Shown: positions 1 to 7,523 of the stretch, one piece after another | How positions within the stretch are numbered: position 1 is the first letter of the stretch | How the letters are laid out: every line of letters starts with the position of its first letter | Assembly: GCA_946999385.1 (NCBI GenBank) | Contig: CAMQCZ010000021.1 | Location: 1 to 27,716 of the forward strand | Direction: 5' to 3' | Length of the DNA stretch: 27,716 nucleotides | Source of the DNA: an uncultured Lachnoanaerobaculum sp. | GTDB lineage: Bacteria; Bacillota; Clostridia; Lachnospirales; Lachnospiraceae | Notes under the pieces: generated by a model | What the model was told of the DNA's origin: nothing | Database searches by the model: none | What the model saw: only the letters and a program-made list of their open reading frames with translations | Translations under genes and position numbers: made by a program

Positions 1-1427
1 TATTCCTGCTTAGCTTCGTCATCAATATTTTCTTTTATTCCTTCTTGAGTTGTACCGGTTTCTTTATTTTGTATTTCTTTACTTGGTATTTCTTTACTTG
101 GTATTTCTTTACTTGGTATTTCTTTACTTGGTATTTCTTTACTTGAATTATGTTTTTTTATACTACTTTCTTTATTAATCGATACATCTTTATCATTTTT
201 TTCGGATATACTGATATTAAATGGAGTATAAGAATCTATATCTAAGCTTTTTGGTAAATTAAATTTTAAGCTTCCTGCATGTTCACCTTTAGTAAAAGCT
301 GATACATCCAATTTTGCATTAAGATTTTTTATGTTCAAGCTATTTAGATCACCCTCTATACCTGAAACTATAATATTAATTTTTTCAGGATTTATCTTAT
401 ATTGATAATTTTCCTTTTCTCCTTCAACAGATATATCATTTAAGCCAAGTATAAAATTTTTTTTGATTAAAGGCTCTACCTTTAAAGTAATACTGATTTG
501 TGAATTACCGCTGACTTTAACATTAGCAGGTAAAAGTTCTGAAATATCAAAATTTATAGTTTTATTTGAACTAAGATTATTTAAGTTCAATATATTTGAA
601 GGTATATCAACAGAATTTAAATCTAATAAATCCTTTGAGCTTCCTGTAACTGATATTGATTTTGTAGACGTATCCATACCAATAAAGCGATAGCCCTTTG
701 CCACTTCTCCACTTGTATTAAAATTAATATTTATAAGCTTTCCTTGTAATATACTAACTTTATATTTTATATCATCTTTATCAAAATAAACATCCGGATC
801 ATCTATATTAATCTTATTACCATTTGCATCATAAAAAATAGGCTTTGCATCCCCATGAATATCCGAACTTGCTCCGCTTACGTCGATTTCAACACCTATA
901 CTTGATACTCTTCCTATGATAGATACAGGTCCATTTAAATATACATTGCCAGGCTCTAATAAAATATTGCCTACACTATAGCCCTCGCCTGCATAACCTT
1001 TTATCTTAGCACTTAATTTAAATTCTTTTCTCTGAATATCTTCGGTGCTTACACTAATAACACTTGGACTAACACTAGGACTGCCTATTATATAATTGTG
1101 TTTATCCAATACTTCAACATTAACAGGTACAGCCCCTGTAACATCATACAACTGTGCTAAATCTATGCTTGCTTTAAAATCATCAGCACTTATTTTTCTT
1201 TTATCCTTTGTTCTTACTTTATAGCTCACTGTAACTACGTTGCCTGAATTAAGCGTATATGCCTTGCCTGCAGAACTTATTACACTCTCTCCTTTTATCT
1301 GTAAGGGTACTATTTTGGTCATAGTAACGGGCGGATCTGAAATATCAATAACAACCAACCATACAATAAAAGCGACAACAATAGAGATAAGCTTTAAAAA
1401 TAAATTATTTGTCAATTTCTCTCTCAT
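1..1427 (-). CDS. cdaR: CdaR, YbbR-domain regulator of the c-di-AMP synthase (3' end outside window)
   Basis: Membrane-anchored partner of CdaA; in Bacillota its extracytoplasmic YbbR domains modulate c-di-AMP synthesis. The frame starts MREKLTNN, has one N-terminal membrane helix (about residues 11-27, LKLISIVVAFIVWLVVI), then about 370 residues of beta-rich tandem YbbR-type repeats (several stretches of the VxG/VxVSG kind, each followed by the next domain), and a hydrophilic tail carrying a perfect pentapeptide repeat. At least 475 codons are present and the frame is still open at base 1. The ATG at 1427 lies inside the end of cdaA (23-bp overlap, different frame); GGAGG at 1441-1445 is 13 nt upstream, rather far, so translational coupling to cdaA is likely. 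The order cdaA-cdaR is the standard one; glmM, usually next, would lie beyond the edge. Confidence 0.9.
   Translation of the reverse strand, partial: MREKLTNNLFLKLISIVVAFIVWLVVIDISDPPVTMTKIVPLQIKGESVISSAGKAYTLNSGNVVTVSYKVRTKDKRKISADDFKASIDLAQLYDVTGAVPVNVEVLDKHNYIIGSPSVSPSVISVSTEDIQRKEFKLSAKIKGYAGEGYSVGNILLEPGNVYLNGPVSIIGRVSSIGVEIDVSGASSDIHGDAKPIFYDANGNKINIDDPDVYFDKDDIKYKVSILQGKLININFNTSGEVAKGYRFIGMDTSTKSISVTGSSKDLLDLNSVDIPSNILNLNNLSSNKTINFDISELLPANVKVSGNSQISITLKVEPLIKKNFILGLNDISVEGEKENYQYKINPEKINIIVSGIEGDLNSLNIKNLNAKLDVSAFTKGEHAGSLKFNLPKSLDIDSYTPFNISISEKNDKDVSINKESSIKKHNSSKEIPSKEIPSKEIPSKEIPSKEIQNKETGTTQEGIKENIDDEAKQE
71..145 (-). repeat. Five perfect 15-bp tandem repeats in the cdaR tail
   Basis: The plus-strand unit gtatttctttacttg occurs five times without a mismatch (71-85, 86-100, 101-115, 116-130, 131-145), with a degenerate partial unit just to the left. 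Read on the minus strand it encodes repeats of the pentapeptide SKEIP. Because the unit is a multiple of three, gain or loss of copies changes only the length of the extracytoplasmic tail, not the frame. Perfect identity between units suggests recent expansion. Confidence 0.97.
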
Positions 1428-2289
1428 TTTTAATTTTCATCCTCCAAAAAGCAAATCTATTTGTATCAGAATATTGTTCATCACTATGTAACAAATTTAA
1501 CAATTTATTTTTCAAATCCTTTGTATTTTTTATCTGCATCATTTTTCCTTGATATGCAATAGATACTCTTCCTGTTTCTTCTGAAACTACAACGGTAACA
1601 GAATCACTAACCTCACTTATACCTATAGCAGCTCTATGCCTTGTACCTAAAGCCTTGCTAATACTTGTATTTTCTGATAAAGGCAGGTAACAGGTCGCTG
1701 AATCTATTCTATTTGATACTACAATTACAGCACCGTCATGTAAAGGAGTATTATGCTCAAAAATATTAATTAATAATTGTGAGCTTATTATAGCATCTAT
1801 CTTTATACCTGTTTTAATAAATTCTTGTAAAGATTCTTTTTTTTCTATTACAATCAAAGCTCCTGTCTTGCAAAGAGATAAATCAAATGAAGCTTTCACT
1901 ATTTCATCTATATATTTTTCATCTTCCTTTTCACTATCCTTATTACTAAAGGGAAAAGCATTTAAAATAAAGTTGCTCCTTCCAAGCTGCTCTAAGGCTC
2001 TTCTAAGCTCAGGCTGAAATATAATGACTAATACTGTAACAGCTATTGTAGCTATCTTACTCAAAATCCATAATATTGCATCAAATCTAAATATTGCGGC
2101 CGCAAGTGTAAAAACCAATATGAGAACTAAACCTTTTAATAATTGCCAAGCTCTTGTACTTTTAATCCATAATAAAATAATATATATAATATAGGCAATT
2201 ATAATTATTTCTATTAAATTTGTTAATATATCCAATATATTTTTAGGAAATAATGATGTCCATGAAAGCAAAAATCTTTTCAAATTCAT
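1405..2289 (-). CDS. cdaA: Diadenylate cyclase CdaA (c-di-AMP synthase)
   Basis: Makes cyclic di-AMP from two ATP at the cytoplasmic membrane. 294 residues, the usual size. Three membrane helices lie at about residues 20-41, 50-67 and 73-91, followed by the FQPELRRALEQLGR linker and the DAC domain (about 100-260). The catalytic DGA motif is at 185-187 (HDGAV) and the nucleotide-binding RHR at 217-219 (GTRHRAA), so the enzyme looks active. AGGAG lies about 6 nt before the ATG. The gene sits 21 bp after a polytopic membrane-protein gene and overlaps cdaR, giving one minus-strand operon. C-di-AMP typically controls potassium and osmolyte transport, and trkAH lie less than 3 kb away. Confidence 0.97.
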   Translation of the reverse strand: MNLKRFLLSWTSLFPKNILDILTNLIEIIIIAYIIYIILLWIKSTRAWQLLKGLVLILVFTLAAAIFRFDAILWILSKIATIAVTVLVIIFQPELRRALEQLGRSNFILNAFPFSNKDSEKEDEKYIDEIVKASFDLSLCKTGALIVIEKKESLQEFIKTGIKIDAIISSQLLINIFEHNTPLHDGAVIVVSNRIDSATCYLPLSENTSISKALGTRHRAAIGISEVSDSVTVVVSEETGRVSIAYQGKMMQIKNTKDLKNKLLNLLHSDEQYSDTNRFAFWRMKIKNEREIDK

Positions 2290-2310
2290 AAAACTCTCCT
2301 ATTATATTTT

Positions 2311-3276
2311 TTATTTTTCACTCTTATTTTTATTTTTTCTTCTTTTATTTTTTATTGTAGTAATTTTTTCATTTTTATAGTCAGGCATTTTAATACTTAT
2401 CTTAGGAACAGCTTTGACATAATAATTATATTCATCATCCTCAAATTGAAGATATTCTGTTCCTGTATAATCAATATTAAATATAAAAAATTTGTAAATA
2501 TATACTATAAAGGTAGAAAGTATAAGTGATAAAATCAGCTCTAAAATAGGAAAAACCACATTTATACTAAATTCACCTACAAATATTAAGATAAGTAATG
2601 AAACAATTCCGATAGCTATTGCTATATCCCAAGCATAATCAATATGTAAATTATGTACAATATATACACTTAAAAAGCTTATAATAAAAGCCAAAATAAT
2701 TATATACATAAGTTTATTTGATATTATAGCATTTAATATTTGCAAATATCTTTGGGTAATATCTATTGATATATCATTAGTAAGAATACCTACATTATTT
2801 TTTACATATAATAATAAATAATATAAAATTGTTCCTGCACAAATAGGTATAATACTAAAAATATTACCTGACAAGCCAAAAATTAATGGAAGCGAATATT
2901 GGATTTTAAAAACAAAAAATAATGGAGTTATTATAAGTAAATATGAATCTCCCGGCTTAAAACCATAATATAATAAAGCTATTAAAAGCAAAAAGATAGC
3001 TATCAAAAAAGCAATTTCCAATGAAACTGTATATATATTTAATATAAGATATATACTTAATATTACACTTATAATAGAAAAGGGTAATACCATTGAAACT
3101 AAAGATATTAATAATATATATATATAATTATTTAATAAAGGCAAATATCCTAAATTGAAATTAATCAATAAAATAACTGTTAAAATTAAAAAAAGCTTTA
3201 TCATAGGCATAATAAATATACCATGCTTTGAATAAAATATTTTCATTTTTTCTCTAAGCATTATTAATTTTAGCAT
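2311..3276 (-). CDS. Polytopic membrane protein of unknown function upstream of cdaA
   Basis: About 321 residues, mostly hydrophobic, with roughly eight membrane helices in the first 265 residues. A conserved-looking juxtamembrane motif FEDDEYNYYVKAVPK (about 278-292) follows, then a very basic Lys/Arg/Asn tail. An upstream in-frame codon at 3294 also opens this frame, but AAAGGAGG at 3283-3290 lies 6 nt before the ATG at 3276 (MLKLIMLREK), so I place the start there; it overlaps the preceding gene by 23 bp. From memory, similar proteins with a FEDDEYxYYVKAxPK tail sit next to cdaA in Lachnospiraceae, but I know of no demonstrated function. The operon position suggests a role connected with CdaA/CdaR or the envelope; this is inference. 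Confidence 0.8.
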   Translation of the reverse strand: MLKLIMLREKMKIFYSKHGIFIMPMIKLFLILTVILLINFNLGYLPLLNNYIYILLISLVSMVLPFSIISVILSIYLILNIYTVSLEIAFLIAIFLLLIALLYYGFKPGDSYLLIITPLFFVFKIQYSLPLIFGLSGNIFSIIPICAGTILYYLLLYVKNNVGILTNDISIDITQRYLQILNAIISNKLMYIIILAFIISFLSVYIVHNLHIDYAWDIAIAIGIVSLLILIFVGEFSINVVFPILELILSLILSTFIVYIYKFFIFNIDYTGTEYLQFEDDEYNYYVKAVPKISIKMPDYKNEKITTIKNKRRKNKNKSEK

Positions 3277-3697
3277 TATCAACCTCCTTTGCAAGCTCTT
3301 TTATCCTACTTGCAAATTCATATCTTTTTTCCAACCTGTTTAATATCAAAATATACTTGTAATTCTTTTTTTTATAATCTTCATATCTTTTAGCATATAT
3401 ATATATTCCTATAGTTTCAAATAAAAATAATAATATTATATAAGTAAATATATATATTTTTATTATTTGAGAAAATTCAAATATATTATTGCTACTTAAA
3501 ATAATCTGTATACTATAAAGACAAAATACTAAAGTGATAAGAAGATAAGCAAAAGTAAACTTAAAAAATATTTCTATCAAATTTCTTGCTATATAATCCT
3601 CTTTGAAATATTTTTTTGCATTTTCAATAGACTTTTTGTGTTTTTTTTCATATATAGAAAGCTCTATCATCAATTTTAATTTATCTTCATTAAGCAT
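3254..3697 (-). CDS. Small two-helix membrane protein, first gene of the cdaA operon
   Basis: 147 residues, no recognised enzymatic motif. It has an N-terminal charged helix (MLNEDKLKLMIELSIYEKKH), a membrane helix at about 41-67, a second at about 77-102, and a charged C-terminal amphipathic helix. Both ends are therefore probably cytoplasmic. AAGGAG lies 6 nt before the ATG at 3697, and a promoter with an extended -10 lies just upstream (3724-3752). Its 3' end overlaps the next gene by 23 bp. I recall comparable proteins beginning (M)LNEDRxRLMxxLAIYE at this position in Lachnospiraceae, so this and the next gene may form a conserved module with cdaA. Function unknown. Confidence 0.78.
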   Translation of the reverse strand: MLNEDKLKLMIELSIYEKKHKKSIENAKKYFKEDYIARNLIEIFFKFTFAYLLITLVFCLYSIQIILSSNNIFEFSQIIKIYIFTYIILLFLFETIGIYIYAKRYEDYKKKNYKYILILNRLEKRYEFASRIKELAKEVDNAKINNA

Positions 3698-3723
3698 AAT
3701 GAACTCCTTAATGATTTTTTATG

Positions 3724-3752
3724 ATTATAACATAAGTAATATAAGCTTGCAA
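3724..3752 (-). promoter_or_regulatory. Promoter of the cdaA operon
   Basis: Read on the minus strand: -35 TTGCAA (3747-3752), 17-nt spacer, -10 TATAAT (3724-3729) with the extended -10 dinucleotide TG one base upstream (TGTTATAAT). It ends 26 bp before the ATG at 3697. The -35 hexamer is its own reverse complement and is also placed correctly for a promoter in the opposite direction. Confidence 0.7.
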
Positions 3753-3804
3753 ATATAGTAACTATACTAATATAATAAATATAAAAGATTAATTATGTTA
3801 TAAT
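3747..3804 (+). promoter_or_regulatory. Promoter region of the glycosyltransferase gene
   Basis: Two candidate plus-strand promoters. The first uses the shared TTGCAA (3747-3752), an 18-nt spacer and TATAAT (3771-3776). The second is an extended -10, TGTTATAAT (3796-3804), without a clear -35 but at a normal distance from the ATG at 3836. Between the first pair of hexamers is a 13-bp inverted repeat, TATAGT-A-ACTATA (3754-3766), which could be an operator. Which promoter is used cannot be decided from sequence. Confidence 0.55.
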
Positions 3805-3835
3805 ATAATAAATAATACAAAGCATAGGAGTTTTT

Positions 3836-4606
3836 ATGAAAAATATTTTTGAAGATAAGCTTGTATCTATTATTATACCTATTTATAATTGTGAAAATTA
3901 TATAAAATATGCCTTAGACTCTGTTTTAATGCAAACATATAAAGGTAAAATAGAAATATTGGTTATAGATGATGCTTCACATGATAATTCTGCAAATATT
4001 GTAATGGACTATATGAAAAAATATCCAAATATATTTTATTATAAAAATGAAAAAAATATAGGGGTAGGAGCAAGCAGAAATATAGTTATAAAAAAAGCAA
4101 GAGGGCGTTTTATTGCCCTATTGGATGCAGATGATATCTGGAGAAAGGATAAATTAGAAAAGCAAATAGACTTTATGTGCGAAAATAAGCTTGCTTTTTC
4201 TTATACTGCAATAGAAATGATAGATAAATATGGAAAGCTTTTTAAAAAAAAGCGTAATATAAAAACCGATGTTACATATAAATTTCTTTTAAAAAATACT
4301 ATGATTGCCAACTCAAGTGTCATCATTGACAGATATATAATAAATGATTTTTTGATGTCTGAAAGAAGACTAAGCCCTGATTATTCTACCTGGCTTAGAT
4401 TGTTGAGAAATAATTATATAGCTAAGGGAATAAATGAAGCTATGCTTTCATATAGAGTATACTCAGGTTCACTTTCTTCAAATAAATTAAAAAGTATAAA
4501 ATATATTTGGGATGTACAAACTCAGGATGAGCATCTGAATCCTTTCTATGTTGCCTTTAATATTATTTTTTGGAGCTTTAATTCTTTCAAAAAATATTTC
4601 TTATAA
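3836..4606 (+). CDS. Family 2 glycosyltransferase
   Basis: 256-residue GT2 enzyme with a GT-A fold. It transfers a sugar from a nucleotide-sugar to an unknown acceptor, probably in surface glycan synthesis at the inner face of the membrane. Visible motifs: SIIIPIYN (11-18), the nucleotide-binding VIDDASHDNS (43-52), NIGVGASRN (74-82), and the metal-binding DxD in LLDADDIW (D97, D99). No membrane helix or extra domain follows. AGGAG lies 5 nt before the ATG. It is a single-gene unit, divergent from the cdaA operon and closed by its own terminator, so its acceptor pathway cannot be read from neighbours. It resembles TuaG/EpsJ-type transferases, but the specificity is not assignable. Confidence 0.9.
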   Translation: MKNIFEDKLVSIIIPIYNCENYIKYALDSVLMQTYKGKIEILVIDDASHDNSANIVMDYMKKYPNIFYYKNEKNIGVGASRNIVIKKARGRFIALLDADDIWRKDKLEKQIDFMCENKLAFSYTAIEMIDKYGKLFKKKRNIKTDVTYKFLLKNTMIANSSVIIDRYIINDFLMSERRLSPDYSTWLRLLRNNYIAKGINEAMLSYRVYSGSLSSNKLKSIKYIWDVQTQDEHLNPFYVAFNIIFWSFNSFKKYFL

Positions 4607-4621
4607 TTATATCTATAATAA

Positions 4622-4690
4622 AATAACCGTAGCATTGCAAATAAAATCTAAAAAGCTACGGTTATTATTATTATTATTATTGTTGTTGTT
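4622..4690 (+). terminator. Intrinsic terminator after the glycosyltransferase gene
   Basis: A perfect 12-bp stem, AATAACCGTAGC (4622-4633) with GCTACGGTTATT (4655-4666), with a 21-nt loop. It is followed on the plus strand by TTA and TTG triplets and a run of six T. The downstream triplet tract is also the end of trkH on the other strand. On the minus strand the hairpin is followed by only an AT-mixed sequence, so it is a better terminator for the plus gene than for trkH. Confidence 0.75.
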
Positions 4691-6143
4691 TTTTCACCTT
4701 ACTCAGCTTCCATATGCTTGGAACAAAAATAATTAACATAGGATATAATTCCAATCTTCCAAAAAGCATTGCAAAAATTAATGTAATTTTGGATATAGCT
4801 GAAAAACCCCCGAAATTCCCCATAGGTCCCACTATTTCAAGACCGGGTCCTATATTATTAAATGTAGCCGCAACGGCAGCAAAATTTGTTACCAAATCAA
4901 ATTTATCAAAGGATAAAATAAATATTGATATTGTAAATATAACAAAATATGTAGCTAAAAAGGTATTTACCCCCTTAACAGTTTCATTATCTACAGTTTT
5001 TCTATCAAGTCTTATATGTCTGACGCTATTCGGATGAATAAATTTTAAAATATCTCTTTTTATATTTTTTAATAAAATTATGATTCTTGAAACCTTTATT
5101 CCACCGCCTGTACTGCCTGCACAAGCACCTATAAACATAAGTATAAGCAAAATATTTTTAGATAAATTCGGCCATATATTATAATCCGTTGTTGTATATC
5201 CTGTTGTTGTTATTATAGATGCCACCTGAAAAAAAGCATCCTTAAAAGCTATAAGAAAATTTTTATTATATAAAGGACAAATATTTATACCTATAATTAT
5301 GATTGCTATTAATATAATAAAAAAATATACCTTAACCTCCTCCTGCTTAAAAATATCTTTTTTATGTTTAGCTAAGAATAATATAAAATAGGCATTAAAA
5401 TTAACTCCGAATAAAATCATAAATATTGCAACTATATTTTGTATTAAAAGACTATAGGATGCCATACTGTCATTTTTTATACCAAAACCTCCGGTTCCGG
5501 CACTTCCAAATGAGATGGTAATTGCATCAAATATAGGCATTTTTGCTATTAAGAGCAGTATAATTTGCAAAATTGTTAAAAAAATATAAATGCCATATAA
5601 ACATTTAGCCGTATCTCTTATTCTTGGGACTAATTTACCAACATTAGGTCCAGGGCTTTCTGCACGCATAAGATGCATACCATAACCACCTGTGCTTGGT
5701 AAAATAGCAAGCAAAAATACTATAACACCCATACCGCCTATCCAATGAGTAAAGCTTCTCCAAAAGATACTTGCATGACTTATTTTTTCAACTTCCTTTA
5801 ATATACTGGCACCTGTTGTAGTAAAACCTGAAACCGTTTCAAATAAGGCATCGGTAAAATCCGGAATATCTTTATTTATAATAAATGGTAAAGCCCCTAA
5901 AATACTCATAAAAATCCAGCTAAGTGCAACTATAGCCATACCCTCTTTAGCAAAATATAAATTATTTGCCGGCTTTTTTCTTTGCATTAAAAATCCTAAT
6001 ATAATACATATAAATGCGACTAATAAAAAAGAGAATGCCTCTTCTTCTTTATATATCATACCTACGATAAAAGGTGGAATAAGAAAAAAGCCTTCAAGGC
6101 TTATAACCTTTCCTAATATATATATAATAATTGAATAATTCAT
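4677..6143 (-). CDS. trkH: TrkH/KtrB-type potassium uptake channel subunit
   Basis: Membrane pore subunit of the Trk K+ uptake system; works with the cytoplasmic TrkA gating ring. 488 residues with the four pore loops recognisable: SGFTTTGASIL, FGSAGTGGFGI, SIITTTGYTT and FNNIGPGLE, each carrying the selectivity-filter glycine. I take the ATG at 6143 (MNYSIIIYI), because GGAG lies 6 nt before it and the trkA stop is 1 bp upstream; the longer in-frame start at 6164 would lie inside trkA. The C-terminus ends KKQQQ, encoded by a CAA triplet run that passes straight into six consecutive TAA stop codons. Last gene of the rluF-ligA-metA-trkA-trkH unit. Confidence 0.95.
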   Translation of the reverse strand: MNYSIIIYILGKVISLEGFFLIPPFIVGMIYKEEEAFSFLLVAFICIILGFLMQRKKPANNLYFAKEGMAIVALSWIFMSILGALPFIINKDIPDFTDALFETVSGFTTTGASILKEVEKISHASIFWRSFTHWIGGMGVIVFLLAILPSTGGYGMHLMRAESPGPNVGKLVPRIRDTAKCLYGIYIFLTILQIILLLIAKMPIFDAITISFGSAGTGGFGIKNDSMASYSLLIQNIVAIFMILFGVNFNAYFILFLAKHKKDIFKQEEVKVYFFIILIAIIIIGINICPLYNKNFLIAFKDAFFQVASIITTTGYTTTDYNIWPNLSKNILLILMFIGACAGSTGGGIKVSRIIILLKNIKRDILKFIHPNSVRHIRLDRKTVDNETVKGVNTFLATYFVIFTISIFILSFDKFDLVTNFAAVAATFNNIGPGLEIVGPMGNFGGFSAISKITLIFAMLFGRLELYPMLIIFVPSIWKLSKVKKQQQ

Positions 6144-6144
6144 T

Positions 6145-7503
6145 TTAAGCTCCAAGTATATCATTTAAGTCGCTCAAACCCTTTTGAGTACTTACTATGA
6201 TAATGCTATCTCCCTCCTTTATAATACTTTGACCGTTAGGAGTCATGATTTCACCTCTTCTGATAATGCTTGCTACTAAAATATTATCTTTTAAATTAAT
6301 TTCCTTCAAAGACTTATTTAACATAAGGGCGGCCTTTGTTACTTTAAATTCCAATGCTTCAGCTTTTTTATTAATTATTTTATATAATGTTTCAACATTA
6401 CTTCCCATACCATTTTGCAAGCCTCTTACATAGCTTAATATATATTGTGCAGTTATATCCTTGGGGGATATAATACTTCCAAGCTTAAATGTATCAACAA
6501 TATTATCAAAAGAAATTCTATTTATTTTTGTAATTAATTTAGCCGCTGTCCTTGATCTTGCATATAAAGATAGAAATATATTCCCTTCATCTATGCCTGT
6601 CAAGGTAACAAAGCTTGAAGCAGTATCTATTCCTTCTTCTATCAATAAATCCTGATTTGTTGCATCTCCATTTATAATTACAGCCTCTTCCAATAATGAA
6701 CTCAAGCGTTCACATCTTTCTTTATCTTTTTCTATAATTTTAACCTTAATACCCATCTTAATTAAACTTGAAGCTAAATAATATGCCAAAGTTCCTCCAC
6801 CTACAATCATACTGTCTTTGACTTGATGAGTATTAAAGCCTATTTCTTTAAAAAATAATTTTGTCTGTCCCGGAGTACCTATAAGACTAATCAAATCCCC
6901 CTCTTTAAGAACAAAACTTCCATTTGGAATAATAGTTTCATTTTCCCTTTGTACACCGCAAACCAATACGTCAGCTTTCAAGCGTTTTGACATATTCATG
7001 ATACTGATTTCATTTAAAATAGAGTTTTTTTCTATTTGAAATTCTAATATTTCTATTCTACCACGTGAAAATGTTTCTATATTTATAGCTGATGGAAAAC
7101 GTAATATCCTCGCTATTTCTGTAGCGGCTGTCAATTCAGGATTTATTATCATAGACAAGCCCAGCTCTTCTTTAATAAAATTAATTTCTCGACTATATAT
7201 AGGATTTCTTACTCTGGCAATCGTCTTACAATTTGATTTTTTTCCTGCAATCATACAACAAAGCAAATTTAATTCATCAGCATCTGTAACTGCGATAAAT
7301 AAATCAGCCTTTTCTATTCCTGCCTCCATCTGTACCAAATAGCTTGCACCATTTCCTACGGCTCCAAGTATATCATAAGTATTAACAAGCTCTGAAACTA
7401 TCTGATTATCTATATCAATAATAGATATATTGTGATTCTCATCACTTAAATGCTGTATCAGATTTCTTCCAACCTTGCCACAACCCACAATAATAATATT
7501 CAT
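6145..7503 (-). CDS. trkA: TrkA, NAD-binding regulatory subunit of Trk potassium uptake
   Basis: Peripheral cytoplasmic protein that gates TrkH. 452 residues with the duplicated architecture of full-length TrkA: RCK_N with GCGKVG (7-12) and the ribose-binding acid D30, an RCK_C domain (about 140-220), a second RCK_N starting with GGGTLA (235-240), and a final RCK_C (about 370-452). GGGAGG precedes the ATG. It overlaps nothing; metA ends 20 bp upstream and trkH starts 1 bp after its stop. In Bacillota RCK_C domains of K+ transporters are known c-di-AMP receptors, so feedback from the nearby cdaA product is plausible but not shown here. Confidence 0.96.
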   Translation of the reverse strand: MNIIIVGCGKVGRNLIQHLSDENHNISIIDIDNQIVSELVNTYDILGAVGNGASYLVQMEAGIEKADLFIAVTDADELNLLCCMIAGKKSNCKTIARVRNPIYSREINFIKEELGLSMIINPELTAATEIARILRFPSAINIETFSRGRIEILEFQIEKNSILNEISIMNMSKRLKADVLVCGVQRENETIIPNGSFVLKEGDLISLIGTPGQTKLFFKEIGFNTHQVKDSMIVGGGTLAYYLASSLIKMGIKVKIIEKDKERCERLSSLLEEAVIINGDATNQDLLIEEGIDTASSFVTLTGIDEGNIFLSLYARSRTAAKLITKINRISFDNIVDTFKLGSIISPKDITAQYILSYVRGLQNGMGSNVETLYKIINKKAEALEFKVTKAALMLNKSLKEINLKDNILVASIIRRGEIMTPNGQSIIKEGDSIIIVSTQKGLSDLNDILGA

Positions 7504-7523
7504 AATATCCTCCCAAAGATATA

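Noticed and set aside
71..145. CRISPR array suggested by regular 15-bp repeats
   Set aside because: The units are contiguous with no spacers, are far shorter than CRISPR repeats, and lie in frame inside cdaR. No cas genes are present.
463..693. Plus-strand open frame within cdaR
   Set aside because: Shadow of the minus-strand cdaR frame, without ribosome binding site or promoter. Similar antisense frames in trkH, trkA, ligA, rluF-like, AI-2E and gnpA genes were dropped for the same reason.
4548..4736. Plus-strand 62-codon frame after the glycosyltransferase, rich in leucine
   Set aside because: It overlaps the end of the glycosyltransferase, runs through the terminator hairpin and triplet repeat, and its leucine run is just the translated TTA tract.
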